Shown: positions 7,751-15,786 of the stretch, piece by piece
Position numbering within the stretch: the first letter of the stretch is position 1
Layout of the letters: every line of letters begins with the position of its first letter
NCBI GenBank assembly: GCA_023396365.1
Contig: JAEWWL010000055.1
Location: 1-64,000, forward strand
Direction of reading: 5' to 3'
DNA: 64,000 nucleotides
Source of the DNA: Methanobacteriota archaeon
GTDB lineage: Archaea; Halobacteriota; Methanomicrobia; Methanomicrobiales; Methanomicrobiaceae
The notes under the pieces: generated by a model
Seen by the model: only the letters and a program-made list of their open reading frames with translations
Databases searched by the model: none
Told to the model about the DNA's origin: nothing
Made by a program: the position numbers and the translations under genes

Positions 7751-8672
7751 AAAATTCAAAAAAATCTCTTTCTAAAGCTGCATTTATTGCGCTTTTTTTG
7801 GTGTTTGCCGGATTAATTCTTTGTGCAGGGTGTGCATCTGAAGAAAAAACTCCAAATCCTGCAAAGATGACGTCGCAAATTTCCTATTCAGTATCCGATG
7901 AAGGTGTTTTAATTCCTGAAAAAATTTCATATTCCTTTTCTTTGGCAAACGTCACAAATGCAGGCGGCAATAGCACAGTTAAATTGTCTGAAATATGGAT
8001 GGAGGGGAGGCAGCAGTATATTCACTTCTTGCATCGCCTGAAAATCCAAAAGCCGGAATAGTGTTTGCGCCCGGTGCCGGGGTGAGTGCAGATGCACATA
8101 AAAAACGCTCAGTTGATTATGCAGAATCAGATATTGCATTTATGGCTGTTGATATCCGCGGAAACGGCGGAAAAACCCCTGGTCTTCCGCTCGATTTCAG
8201 CAATGAGCTCCGGATGGCAGTTTCGGGTTTAACACCGCAATATTATATGATTGTCTTTGACATTATTGCCGCAAAGGATTACCTGAAGGAAATATATGGG
8301 GAGTCTTTTCCTGTATATGCTATGGGGTCATCAAATGGCGGCAGATATGCAGCAGTAGCAGCCGGATGTGACTCTGAATTTGCAGGATACTTTGGAGTTT
8401 CAACATCTGGGTACTTCTGGGAGAACGGGATAAGCAGCAAAGAGGCCGATTTATTTATAAAAAGCATAAACCCTGACACATGTATTGGAAATATATCTCC
8501 TGCAAAAACTGTCATATTTCATTCTCCTGATGATACAGTAATTGAGTATGATGATGGCTTTGCATTGTATGAAAAGGCATCAGAGCCAAAGATGTTTGTC
8601 TCCTTCAACGGCACTCACGGGATAAACGGCGAAGCTGACAGATATATCAAAAACCTGCTGGCAGAAGACTAA
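7747..8672 (+). pseudogene. Lipoprotein alpha/beta-hydrolase split by a frameshift
   Basis: An ATG at 7747, overlapping the Nudix stop, starts a protein with a hydrophobic signal sequence and a lipobox ending 'ILCAGC', so the product would be membrane-anchored outside the cell. This frame ends at 8061. From about 7992 a second frame carries on to 8672 with a complete hydrolase domain: GSSNGG around the nucleophile serine, an aspartate in 'HSPDDTVIEY' and a histidine in 'NGTHGINGE', the order of a Ser-Asp-His triad. The two frames join as one protein if a single base is added near the G-rich run GGAGGGGAGG at 8001-8010. Possible explanations are a recent one-base deletion, a sequencing error or programmed slippage. 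Alternatively the second frame starts on its own ATG at 7995. The substrate cannot be read from the sequence. Confidence 0.7.
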
Positions 8673-8733
8673 GGCTTAATGCCTTTTGGGTTGAATTATA
8701 GTAAAGTTTCTCAGAATAACGGGTAGCGGACAT

Positions 8734-10011
8734 ATGGCAGAAGACGTGGAATTGGAGCTTGACAGCGCGAGAAAGAGGTATGAATTTACAAAAACCCTTG
8801 AAAAGCTTGCCGAAAAAGAGGGAAGCGGCACAGAATTAATTACAATCTACATTCCCCCTGACAAACAAATCTATGATGTAACAGCACAGCTTCGCGATGA
8901 GTTTGGGCAGTGTGCAAACATAAAAAGCAAACAGACAAAAACCAATGTGCAAAGTGCCATCTCCTCGATTCTGTCACGTCTGAAATATTATGACAGGCCT
9001 CCAAAGAACGGAATGGCGGTATTCTGCGGAAATGTCAAACTGGGCGGCGACAGGACGGATATGGACTGTACAATAATCGAGCCTCCTGATCCTGTAAACC
9101 TCTATATGTATCGGTGCTCATCTAATTTTGAGCTTGAGCCCCTAAAGCAGATGCTTGTTGAAAAGGAGGTCTACGGACTTATTGTAATTGACAGAAGAGA
9201 AGCATATATAGGATTTTTGCGTGGAAACAGAATCGAGCCCATGTCCGGCATTACCTCCACCGTTCCGGGAAAGCAGAGAAAAGGCGGTCAGTCTGCGATG
9301 CGTTTCCAGAGGCTTCGCCTTATTGCCATCAACGAATTCTATAAAAAAGTGGCCGACAGGGCAAATGAGATATTCCTTGCAGAGCCTGAATTTTTTGAAA
9401 GGTTCAAGGGTGTTTTAATTGGAGGCCCCACACCGACAAAGGATGAATTTGAAAGCGGAAACTTTCTTCATCACGAACTTCAGAAGCGTATAATTGGTCT
9501 TTTCGATGTATCTTATACAAACGAAAGCGGACTTGCAGAGCTTGTGGACAATGCCGCTGATGCCTTAAAGGGTGTTGAGGTCATGAAGGAGAAGGTCATA
9601 ATGGACCGCTTCTTCAAAGAGCTTGTAAAAGATGAGGGGTTGTCATCATACGGTGAAGAAAGCGTCAGAAAGAACCTTGAAATTGGCGCTGTAGATACTC
9701 TTCTTTTATCAGCGATATTAAGAGAGTCGAGAATAAAAATCCGCTGCCAGAACTGCGGCTACTCCCGTGAAGAGACTGTAAAAGTTGCACCCGGAAAGAA
9801 GATTGGCGACATAGAGCTTGGAATATGCCCCAAATGCTCTGCACCTGTATTCATTGAAGAGGAGTCTGATATAATAGATGAGCTTGCCGCACTTGCAGAT
9901 TCCGGGAATTCAAAGGTTATGATAATTTCTGATGATTTTGAGGAAGGAGCAATGCTTTTCAACGCATTTGGCGGAATTGCTGCAATTTTAAGATACAGAA
10001 CCGGATACTAA
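8734..10011 (+). CDS. prf1: Peptide chain release factor aRF1
   Basis: aRF1 recognises all three stop codons and triggers release of the finished peptide. The 425-residue protein has the stop-codon-reading motif NIKS at residues 62-65 and the catalytic GGQ at 184-186, within 'GKQRKGGQSAMRF'. The C-terminal domain has a small zinc-binding pair, CQNCGY and CPKC. Length and domain order match the archaeal family. It is followed 21 bp later by argS on the same strand, starting a run of four translation-related genes. Confidence 0.97.
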   Translation: MAEDVELELDSARKRYEFTKTLEKLAEKEGSGTELITIYIPPDKQIYDVTAQLRDEFGQCANIKSKQTKTNVQSAISSILSRLKYYDRPPKNGMAVFCGNVKLGGDRTDMDCTIIEPPDPVNLYMYRCSSNFELEPLKQMLVEKEVYGLIVIDRREAYIGFLRGNRIEPMSGITSTVPGKQRKGGQSAMRFQRLRLIAINEFYKKVADRANEIFLAEPEFFERFKGVLIGGPTPTKDEFESGNFLHHELQKRIIGLFDVSYTNESGLAELVDNAADALKGVEVMKEKVIMDRFFKELVKDEGLSSYGEESVRKNLEIGAVDTLLLSAILRESRIKIRCQNCGYSREETVKVAPGKKIGDIELGICPKCSAPVFIEEESDIIDELAALADSGNSKVMIISDDFEEGAMLFNAFGGIAAILRYRTGY

Positions 10012-10032
10012 AAAAAAGGGTGAAAATAATTC

Positions 10033-11697
10033 ATGTTTTTTAAGACATACAGGATAGTTGAGGATGCATTAAGAAAAGTCTCCGGCGAGGATGATGTCCT
10101 TGTCTGCGACGGCGGGGAACATGCAGACCTTGCATCAACGGTTGCATTCGTGCTTGCCAAAAAAAGAAAGGATAATCCCGCAAAGATTGCAGCAGAGCTC
10201 TCAAAAGAACTTGGGGCAGAACTTGCCTCATCTGGCATTTCAGCAGAGGCAAAAGGGCCTTACCTCAATTTCATATTCGGTGAAAAGTACCTTTTGGATG
10301 TTTTGCAGGAATCTTTAAAGCCCGGCTATGGTCAGCTTCCTGAAAAAGGCGTCCGTGTATGCATTGAGCATACAAGCGCAAATCCAAACGGGCCGCTTCA
10401 TGTAGGCCACATCAGAAACTCCGTAATCGGAGATACACTTGCAAGAGTCTATAAAAAAGCCGGCTATTCAACTGATGTCCATTATTATGTAAACGATATG
10501 GGCCGCCAGATTGCAATCGTCTCATGGGGATTTGACAATATTGATATAAAACGCGGTGAGGGTGAGAAAGGCGATCGCTATGTTGCTGATATCTATGTGG
10601 CCGCGAACAGAAAAATAGAGGCTGAACCGTCAATAAAAGAAGAGATTGACAAAAGGATGGCTTTAATTGAGAGCGGTGATCCCGAAATGGTTCAAAAGTT
10701 TCGAAAAGCCGTTTTGTTATGTCTTGACGGGATGAAGGAAACTCTGCTTGAGCTTAACGCACCACATAACCGTTTTGTCTTTGAAAGTGACTTTGTCAGA
10801 AACAAACTGATGTACAATGTGCTCCACAGAATCGAAGCACTTCCCCAGGCAAAAAGTGAGGACATTTTATCTCTTGATCTTACAGAGTTTGGATTTGAGA
10901 AGGACTATGTCTTAAGGCGTTCTGACGGAACATCGGTTTATGCTGCACGCGACCTTGCGTATCACGAATGGAAGAGCGACAATTACGATCGCGTGATTGA
11001 TGTTTTAGGTGCTGATCACAAGCTGATTGGAACACAGCTCCAGGCGACAATGAAGCTTTTGGGTGACAAGGCGCCTGAGATTGTATTCTTCGAATTTGTC
11101 TCCCTTCCTGAAGGCTCAATGAGCACCCGTGCAGGCAAGTTCATCTCTGCCGATGATCTGATTGAGGAGGTAAAAAAGCGAGCCTATGAGGAGGTCAGCA
11201 CAAGAAGGCCGGAGATATCTGAGGATATGAAGAAATCAATTGCACAGTCTGTTGCAGTCGGTGCTGTAAGATATGATATTGTCCGTGTATCACAGGAAAA
11301 ATCAACTGTCTTTGACTGGAAAGAGGCTCTTGATTTTGAAAAGCAGAGCGCTCCGTATGTCCAGTACGCACATGCACGTGCATGTTCAATTCTTGAAAAG
11401 GCAGGAGCTTTTGAGGAGGTTTATGATGCACAGAGTGAACAGGAGATTGCCCTTGTCAAAAAAATCGCACTTTTTCCAAAGATTATTGATGAGATATCAA
11501 AGGATCTGCGTCCGCATGTTCTTGCAATTTATGCACGTGAGCTTGCAGACCTGTTCAATACGTTCTATCGTTACAATCCTGTGCTCAAAGAAGAAGGAAA
11601 GCTTCGTGATTCAAGGCTTACAATTGTAAAAGCTGCTCAGAACACCCTTTATGAAGCATTAAATACACTAGGCATAGATGCAGTCCGAAGCATGTAA
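10033..11697 (+). CDS. argS: Arginyl-tRNA synthetase
   Basis: This class I enzyme charges tRNA-Arg. The HIGH motif appears as 'LHVGHIRNS' within 'ANPNGPLHVGHIRNSVIGD'. The second signature is the degenerate 'SMSTRAGKF', usual for ArgRS, which often lacks the KMSKS lysine. The N-terminal Arg-tRNA-synthetase domain (about residues 1-85) and the C-terminal anticodon-binding helices (from about 430) are both present. At 554 residues it is a compact archaeal form. GGGTGA precedes the ATG by about 8 nt. The taw1 start lies 20 bp inside its 3' end. Confidence 0.97.
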   Translation: MFFKTYRIVEDALRKVSGEDDVLVCDGGEHADLASTVAFVLAKKRKDNPAKIAAELSKELGAELASSGISAEAKGPYLNFIFGEKYLLDVLQESLKPGYGQLPEKGVRVCIEHTSANPNGPLHVGHIRNSVIGDTLARVYKKAGYSTDVHYYVNDMGRQIAIVSWGFDNIDIKRGEGEKGDRYVADIYVAANRKIEAEPSIKEEIDKRMALIESGDPEMVQKFRKAVLLCLDGMKETLLELNAPHNRFVFESDFVRNKLMYNVLHRIEALPQAKSEDILSLDLTEFGFEKDYVLRRSDGTSVYAARDLAYHEWKSDNYDRVIDVLGADHKLIGTQLQATMKLLGDKAPEIVFFEFVSLPEGSMSTRAGKFISADDLIEEVKKRAYEEVSTRRPEISEDMKKSIAQSVAVGAVRYDIVRVSQEKSTVFDWKEALDFEKQSAPYVQYAHARACSILEKAGAFEEVYDAQSEQEIALVKKIALFPKIIDEISKDLRPHVLAIYARELADLFNTFYRYNPVLKEEGKLRDSRLTIVKAAQNTLYEALNTLGIDAVRSM

Positions 11698-12583
11698 ATC
11701 CCTTGAAAAACAGGGATATCAGTTTTTTTCAAAAAAGTCTTCAGCAGCCCTTAAGCCCTGCATGTGGAACAAGCGTGCGCTTTTGGGCGGTGATATGTGC
11801 TATAAGCACCAGTTTTACGGGATCTCAAGCCACCGGTGCGTTCAGATGACGCCCACATTAAAGTGCAATCAGAGATGCCTCTTCTGCTGGCGTTCGATGG
11901 AGTACGAGGTCTGTGAGGAGGAGGAGTGTCCGCCTGAGATTATTCTTAAGAGGATGCATGCCCTTCAGAAGAAGTCACTTGCCGGATACAACTGGATTCT
12001 GGATTCAAGCACAGCAACAGAGAAATTATGGAAAGAGGCGCTCACCCCTGATATGATTGCAATATCCCTGTCCGGCGAGCCTACTCTTTACTCCCGCCTT
12101 CCTGAACTGATTGATATGTTAAATCAGAAAGGAAACATGACATTTCTTGTTTCAAACGGGACAAAGCCTGATATGATAAAACGCTGCAGTCCTTACCAGA
12201 CATATATCTCGCTTGATGCACCTGATGAAAAGACATACCTTTTTGTATGCCGCCCGGAAGAGAACTTCTGGAGTGAGATTCAAAAGAGCTTGTCACTTCT
12301 GGGTGACAGGCGCTCTGCAATCAGAACGACTGTTGTTAAGGGCTTAAATGATTTTGGTGCGGAGGAGTATGCGGCGATGTACGATGATTCGGGCGCAGAC
12401 TTCATTGAAGTTAAAGGCTATATGTTTGTCGGGCACAGCAGGCAGAGGCTTTTGCAGGAGAATATGCCTGAGCATGAGTATGTACGTGATTTCGCTTTGG
12501 AAATCTCAAAATACTGTGATTATGAAATAATAGATGAAAGCCCGGTGTCAAGGGTTGTATGTATGAGAAGGCGGGAAATATGA
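11678..12583 (+). CDS. taw1: tRNA 4-demethylwyosine synthase Taw1
   Basis: Taw1 builds the tricyclic base 4-demethylwyosine from N1-methylguanosine 37 of tRNA-Phe, using pyruvate and S-adenosylmethionine. The radical SAM cluster is held by CNQRCLFC: Cys63, Cys67 and Cys70. Three earlier cysteines, Cys28, Cys41 and Cys54, match the second iron-sulfur cluster that the enzyme uses to bind pyruvate. 'SLSGEPTLY' and 'ISLDAPDEKTY' are further family marks. The 301-residue length is normal. The gene overlaps argS by 20 bp at its 5' end and sepS by an ATGA junction at its 3' end. Confidence 0.96.
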   Translation: MQSEACKSLEKQGYQFFSKKSSAALKPCMWNKRALLGGDMCYKHQFYGISSHRCVQMTPTLKCNQRCLFCWRSMEYEVCEEEECPPEIILKRMHALQKKSLAGYNWILDSSTATEKLWKEALTPDMIAISLSGEPTLYSRLPELIDMLNQKGNMTFLVSNGTKPDMIKRCSPYQTYISLDAPDEKTYLFVCRPEENFWSEIQKSLSLLGDRRSAIRTTVVKGLNDFGAEEYAAMYDDSGADFIEVKGYMFVGHSRQRLLQENMPEHEYVRDFALEISKYCDYEIIDESPVSRVVCMRRREI

Positions 12584-14211
12584 GATTTAGTGCAGAAAAA
12601 TTTAAGGAAATGGCCAAATCCGACTTTGAGGAGGCCTGGCATGAGGGAGCAGGGGTTTTAGAGTCAGCTCCGCTCATGGGGAAGTATCCAAGAAACCTGA
12701 TTCGGGCGGCAAAAAAGCATCCTGTTGCAGAGACTATTGAGCGGCTTCGTGAGGCATATCTCATGATGGGCTTTGATGAGGCCCGTGTTCCGCTTTTTAT
12801 CGACGAAGCTGAGGTTTACAAGCAGTTCGGGCCGGAGGCGTCTGCTGTTTTGGACAGAGTTTTTTATCTGGGCGGACTTCCGCGCCCGAATGTTGGGATC
12901 GGCAGAAAACAGCTTGACAGCATTTCAAAAATTACAGGAAAAGAGATTGATGAAGAGACTGAGGAAAATCTTAGAAAGACACTTCATGCATACAAGAAAT
13001 CCGAGATTGACGGCGATGAGCTGACACATGAGCTTGCAGCTGTTTTAAACACAGATGACGGGCTTGTCGTAAATATTATGGATGAGGTCTTCCCTGAATT
13101 CCGCGAGCTCTCCCCCGAATCCTCAAGAATAACTCTTCGATCCCATATGACCTCCGGATGGTTTTTAACCCTTGGTGAAATCTGGGATAAAGTGCCGCTT
13201 CCAATAAGGCAGTTTTCTATTGACAGATGCTTTCGCCGTGAACAGGAGGAAGGCCCGACACGCCTTATGACATATCATTCCGCATCATGCATAATTGCAG
13301 GAGAGGATGTTTCTGTTGAGGACGGAAAGGCTGTTGCCGCCGGACTTTTGTCAGCATTCGGATTTACTGACTTTGAGTTCCGGCCTGATGATAAGAGATC
13401 AAAATATTACGTTCCCGACACACAGACCGAAGTCTATGCAAAGCATCCTGTCCATGGCTGGGTTGAGGTGGCAACATTTGGCATATATTCGCCGCACTCC
13501 CTCTCTGCATATGGCGTTGAGATTCCGGTGATGAACCTTGGTCTTGGTGTGGAGCGTCTTGCGATGATAGAATATGAGGCTGAAGATGTAAGGGCTCTGA
13601 CACACCCGCAGTTCTTCCCGCAGAACTTCTCTGATCTGGATATTGCACGTGCAGTCTCTCTAAAGGAGGCGCCAAAAACCAAAAAAGGCATTGAGATTGC
13701 AGAAGCTGTTGCAAAGACCGCCCGTGAGCATGCTGATGCAGTAAGCCCCTGTGAATTTCTGGCCTGCGACATTGACTTTGATTTCGGGTGCAGGGTTAAG
13801 GTTTTTGTCTATGAGGATGAAGAGAACTCAAAACTTTTGGGTCCTGCTGCTTTAAATGATGTATTTGTGGCAGACGGAAGAATTCTGGGTCTTCCTGATA
13901 CTTCTAACTACAAAAAGCAGCGTGAAAAGGGTGTAAATGCAAGGATCTCATTTATTGAGGCTGCTGCAAACCTGGCCGCCGCCAAAATTGAAGAGGCTGT
14001 GTTTTACTGTGAGAACGGAAATGTTGAGTTCAAGATGATAAAAGTCCCTTCAGAGATAAACTTAAAAGTCGAGCCCTGGGCAATGAGGCATATCACAGAC
14101 AACAACAAAAAAATTGATGTAAGAGGTCCTGTTTTTACTGCTGTAAGATGGGAGATTGAGCAGTCAGATTGCGGACTCTGTCAAGATGAATGCACCTGCA
14201 GGGATGAGTAA
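12580..14211 (+). CDS. sepS: O-phosphoseryl-tRNA(Cys) synthetase (SepRS)
   Basis: SepRS loads phosphoserine on tRNA-Cys; a second enzyme, SepCysS, then converts it to Cys-tRNA. This route is nearly confined to methanogens and some relatives. The ATG at 12580 overlaps the taw1 stop and gives 543 residues, close to the 540 of the Methanocaldococcus enzyme. Class II features include 'RSHMTSGWF', 'CFRREQEEGPTRLMTYHSAS' and 'GLGVERLAM'. The N-terminal 'FEEAWHEG' opening is typical of SepRS and not of the related PheRS alpha chain. The C-terminus ends with a cysteine cluster 'CGLCQDECTC'. No SepCysS or CysRS gene is seen in the window. Confidence 0.96.
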   Translation: MRFSAEKFKEMAKSDFEEAWHEGAGVLESAPLMGKYPRNLIRAAKKHPVAETIERLREAYLMMGFDEARVPLFIDEAEVYKQFGPEASAVLDRVFYLGGLPRPNVGIGRKQLDSISKITGKEIDEETEENLRKTLHAYKKSEIDGDELTHELAAVLNTDDGLVVNIMDEVFPEFRELSPESSRITLRSHMTSGWFLTLGEIWDKVPLPIRQFSIDRCFRREQEEGPTRLMTYHSASCIIAGEDVSVEDGKAVAAGLLSAFGFTDFEFRPDDKRSKYYVPDTQTEVYAKHPVHGWVEVATFGIYSPHSLSAYGVEIPVMNLGLGVERLAMIEYEAEDVRALTHPQFFPQNFSDLDIARAVSLKEAPKTKKGIEIAEAVAKTAREHADAVSPCEFLACDIDFDFGCRVKVFVYEDEENSKLLGPAALNDVFVADGRILGLPDTSNYKKQREKGVNARISFIEAAANLAAAKIEEAVFYCENGNVEFKMIKVPSEINLKVEPWAMRHITDNNKKIDVRGPVFTAVRWEIEQSDCGLCQDECTCRDE

Positions 14212-14301
14212 ATATCTTTTTTCACATTATCAAAAATATTATTTCGTTTTTACTCCGGCTAAAAATCTTTTATCTTTTATGATAAACTAATCTTTAGTTT
14301 T

Positions 14302-15255
14302 ATGAATCAAAGCATGATCAGCAATGAAGCAAAAGAGGTAAAACCTGTTATTGTCTCTGCCAGCCGTGCAACAGACATTCCTGCATTTTATTCAGACTGG
14401 TTCATAAACCGCTTAAAAGAAGGATATATGATAAAATTCAATCCATACAGCAAAAGACCATACAAAATAAATTTTGAAAACACCCGCTTCATTGTTTTCT
14501 GGACCAAAAATCCAAAACCAATAATTCCCTATCTCCCTGTCATTGAGAGTCTTGGAATTGACTATTACTTTCAGTATACACTAAATGACTACTCGCGTGA
14601 AGACTTTGAAAAAAATGTTCCACCGCTTTGTGAAAGGATAAAGACCTTTAAAGATCTTTCAGAGAGTTGCGGAATAAAAAGAGTTGTCTGGCGGTTTGAT
14701 CCGCTTATTCTTTCTGATAATTTATCAGTGGAAATTCTTCTTGAGCGTTTGGAAAAAACCGGGGATGAAATTTTTGGATTTACAAAAAGGCTTGTCTTTA
14801 GTTTTTATGATAATTACAAAAAATCAGAGATAAATTTCAAAAAGACCGGTCATCATGATATAAGGGAGTTTACATATCCCCAAATGCATGAATTTTCAAA
14901 AGGGCTTTGTGAGATAAATAAAAAATGGGGTCTTTCTCTTTTCACCTGCAGTGAGGAGGCTGATTTATCTGCATACGGCGTTCGCAGGGGAAGGTGCATT
15001 GACCCTGAACTGATTGCAGATATATGCAGAAAAAACCCTGAGATGACTGAATATCTTAGTAAGAACAGCGGCAGGGACAAAGGGCAGAGGCCTCTTTGCG
15101 GATGCATTCCCTCAACCGATACAGGCGGGTACAATACCTGCATTCATCAGTGTCTCTACTGCTATGCAGCGGGAAATCCACATGCTGCCTCTGAAAATTT
15201 CAGAAGAATTTCGAGGAATCATTTTAGTGAATCAATAACGGGCAGTGATGACTGA
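14302..15255 (+). CDS. DUF1848 family protein with cysteine cluster
   Basis: The protein (317 residues from the ATG at 14302; a second ATG at 14314 is also possible) has the DUF1848 opening 'IVSASRATDIPAFY'. It has the tryptophan-containing 'FIVFWTKNPKP', 'VVWRFDPL', and a C-terminal cluster 'CGCIPSTDTGGYNTCIHQC' plus LYCYA. The cysteine spacing near the end resembles an iron-sulfur binding site like that of radical SAM proteins, but no function has been established for the family that I know of. No ribosome binding site is seen, which suggests a leaderless transcript. It stands alone: 90 bp follow sepS and 531 bp precede the next gene. Confidence 0.85.
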   Translation: MNQSMISNEAKEVKPVIVSASRATDIPAFYSDWFINRLKEGYMIKFNPYSKRPYKINFENTRFIVFWTKNPKPIIPYLPVIESLGIDYYFQYTLNDYSREDFEKNVPPLCERIKTFKDLSESCGIKRVVWRFDPLILSDNLSVEILLERLEKTGDEIFGFTKRLVFSFYDNYKKSEINFKKTGHHDIREFTYPQMHEFSKGLCEINKKWGLSLFTCSEEADLSAYGVRRGRCIDPELIADICRKNPEMTEYLSKNSGRDKGQRPLCGCIPSTDTGGYNTCIHQCLYCYAAGNPHAASENFRRISRNHFSESITGSDD

Positions 15256-15439
15256 TCATTTGCCAAAATTCCAAAAAAATCAAATATGTTTCTAAAATTG
15301 CCCTGATAAAATGAATTAAAATATTCATTTCATTAAAAATATGGAATTATTTTTTCTTAATATCCCTCAGTTGTAATTATTCAATATTTTTTTAAAATTT
15401 TTAATAATGCTTATAACTTAACTTAAAAGATGTTATATT
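15256..15439. other. AT-rich spacer upstream of the RNA candidate
   Basis: This stretch holds no open frame of note. It ends in CTTATAAC at 15410-15417, a TATA-like element that would place a transcription start near 15440. Confidence 0.4.
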
Positions 15440-15584
15440 GGGCAGAGAATCTGTCTTAATAAATATTGGAAATCCTGACAACTCAGGGGGTTGACAATTA
15501 ACCAGAAATTACTACTAATCTGTCACCCCACCAGTGACAGATTTACTCACACGTTTTTACAAATTTTTTTGGACAATTTTTTTT
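15440..15584 (+). ncRNA. Candidate structured RNA before the DUF2193 cluster
   Basis: A TATA-like box at 15410-15417 is followed, about 27 nt later, by a segment with several helices. CCTGA/TCAGG at 15474-15487 forms a 5-bp stem with a 4-nt loop. AATCTGTCAC/GTGACAGATT at 15517-15543 forms a perfect 10-bp stem with a 7-nt loop. The 5' arm of that stem, AATCTGTC, also occurs at 15448-15455, so the 3' arm could pair with either copy, giving two mutually exclusive folds. T-runs of seven and eight follow at 15564-15570 and 15577-15584. The whole looks like a separate small RNA with a U-tract end, or a leader switch that controls read-through into DUF2193. No known family was recognised. Confidence 0.4.
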
Positions 15585-15730
15585 AATTTCAAATATCCGG
15601 GAAAAAATTTTACTGATACTGCATACAATTTCTGATGTGCAAAAACCCGCAAGCACTGTGAACTCTTAAACTGAAGAAACCTTTTAATCCGGCAAATAAT
15701 AAAACAAACCCCGTCATATTCCAATTAGGG

Positions 15731-15779
15731 ATTAAATTTAAGTATTATAAAACTATATGATGCAACATCAATAGGAGGT
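15731..15779 (+). promoter_or_regulatory. Promoter and strong ribosome binding site of the DUF2193 gene
   Basis: ATTAAATTTAAG at 15731-15742 and TATTATAAAAC at 15743-15753 are TATA-like. AGGAGGT at 15773-15779 is a full Shine-Dalgarno match 7 nt before the ATG, the strongest ribosome binding site noticed in the window. This suggests high expression and a promoter separate from the RNA candidate upstream. Confidence 0.55.
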
Positions 15780-15786
15780 ATAACCT

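Noticed and set aside
12559..12579. Upstream start for sepS giving seven more residues
   Set aside because: The ATG at 12580 overlaps the taw1 stop in the usual ATGA form and starts the known SepRS opening.
12580..14211. PheRS alpha subunit as an alternative for this class II synthetase
   Set aside because: The length, the FEEAWHEG opening and the RREQEEGPTRLMTYHSAS stretch match SepRS, and the C-terminal part differs from PheRS alpha.
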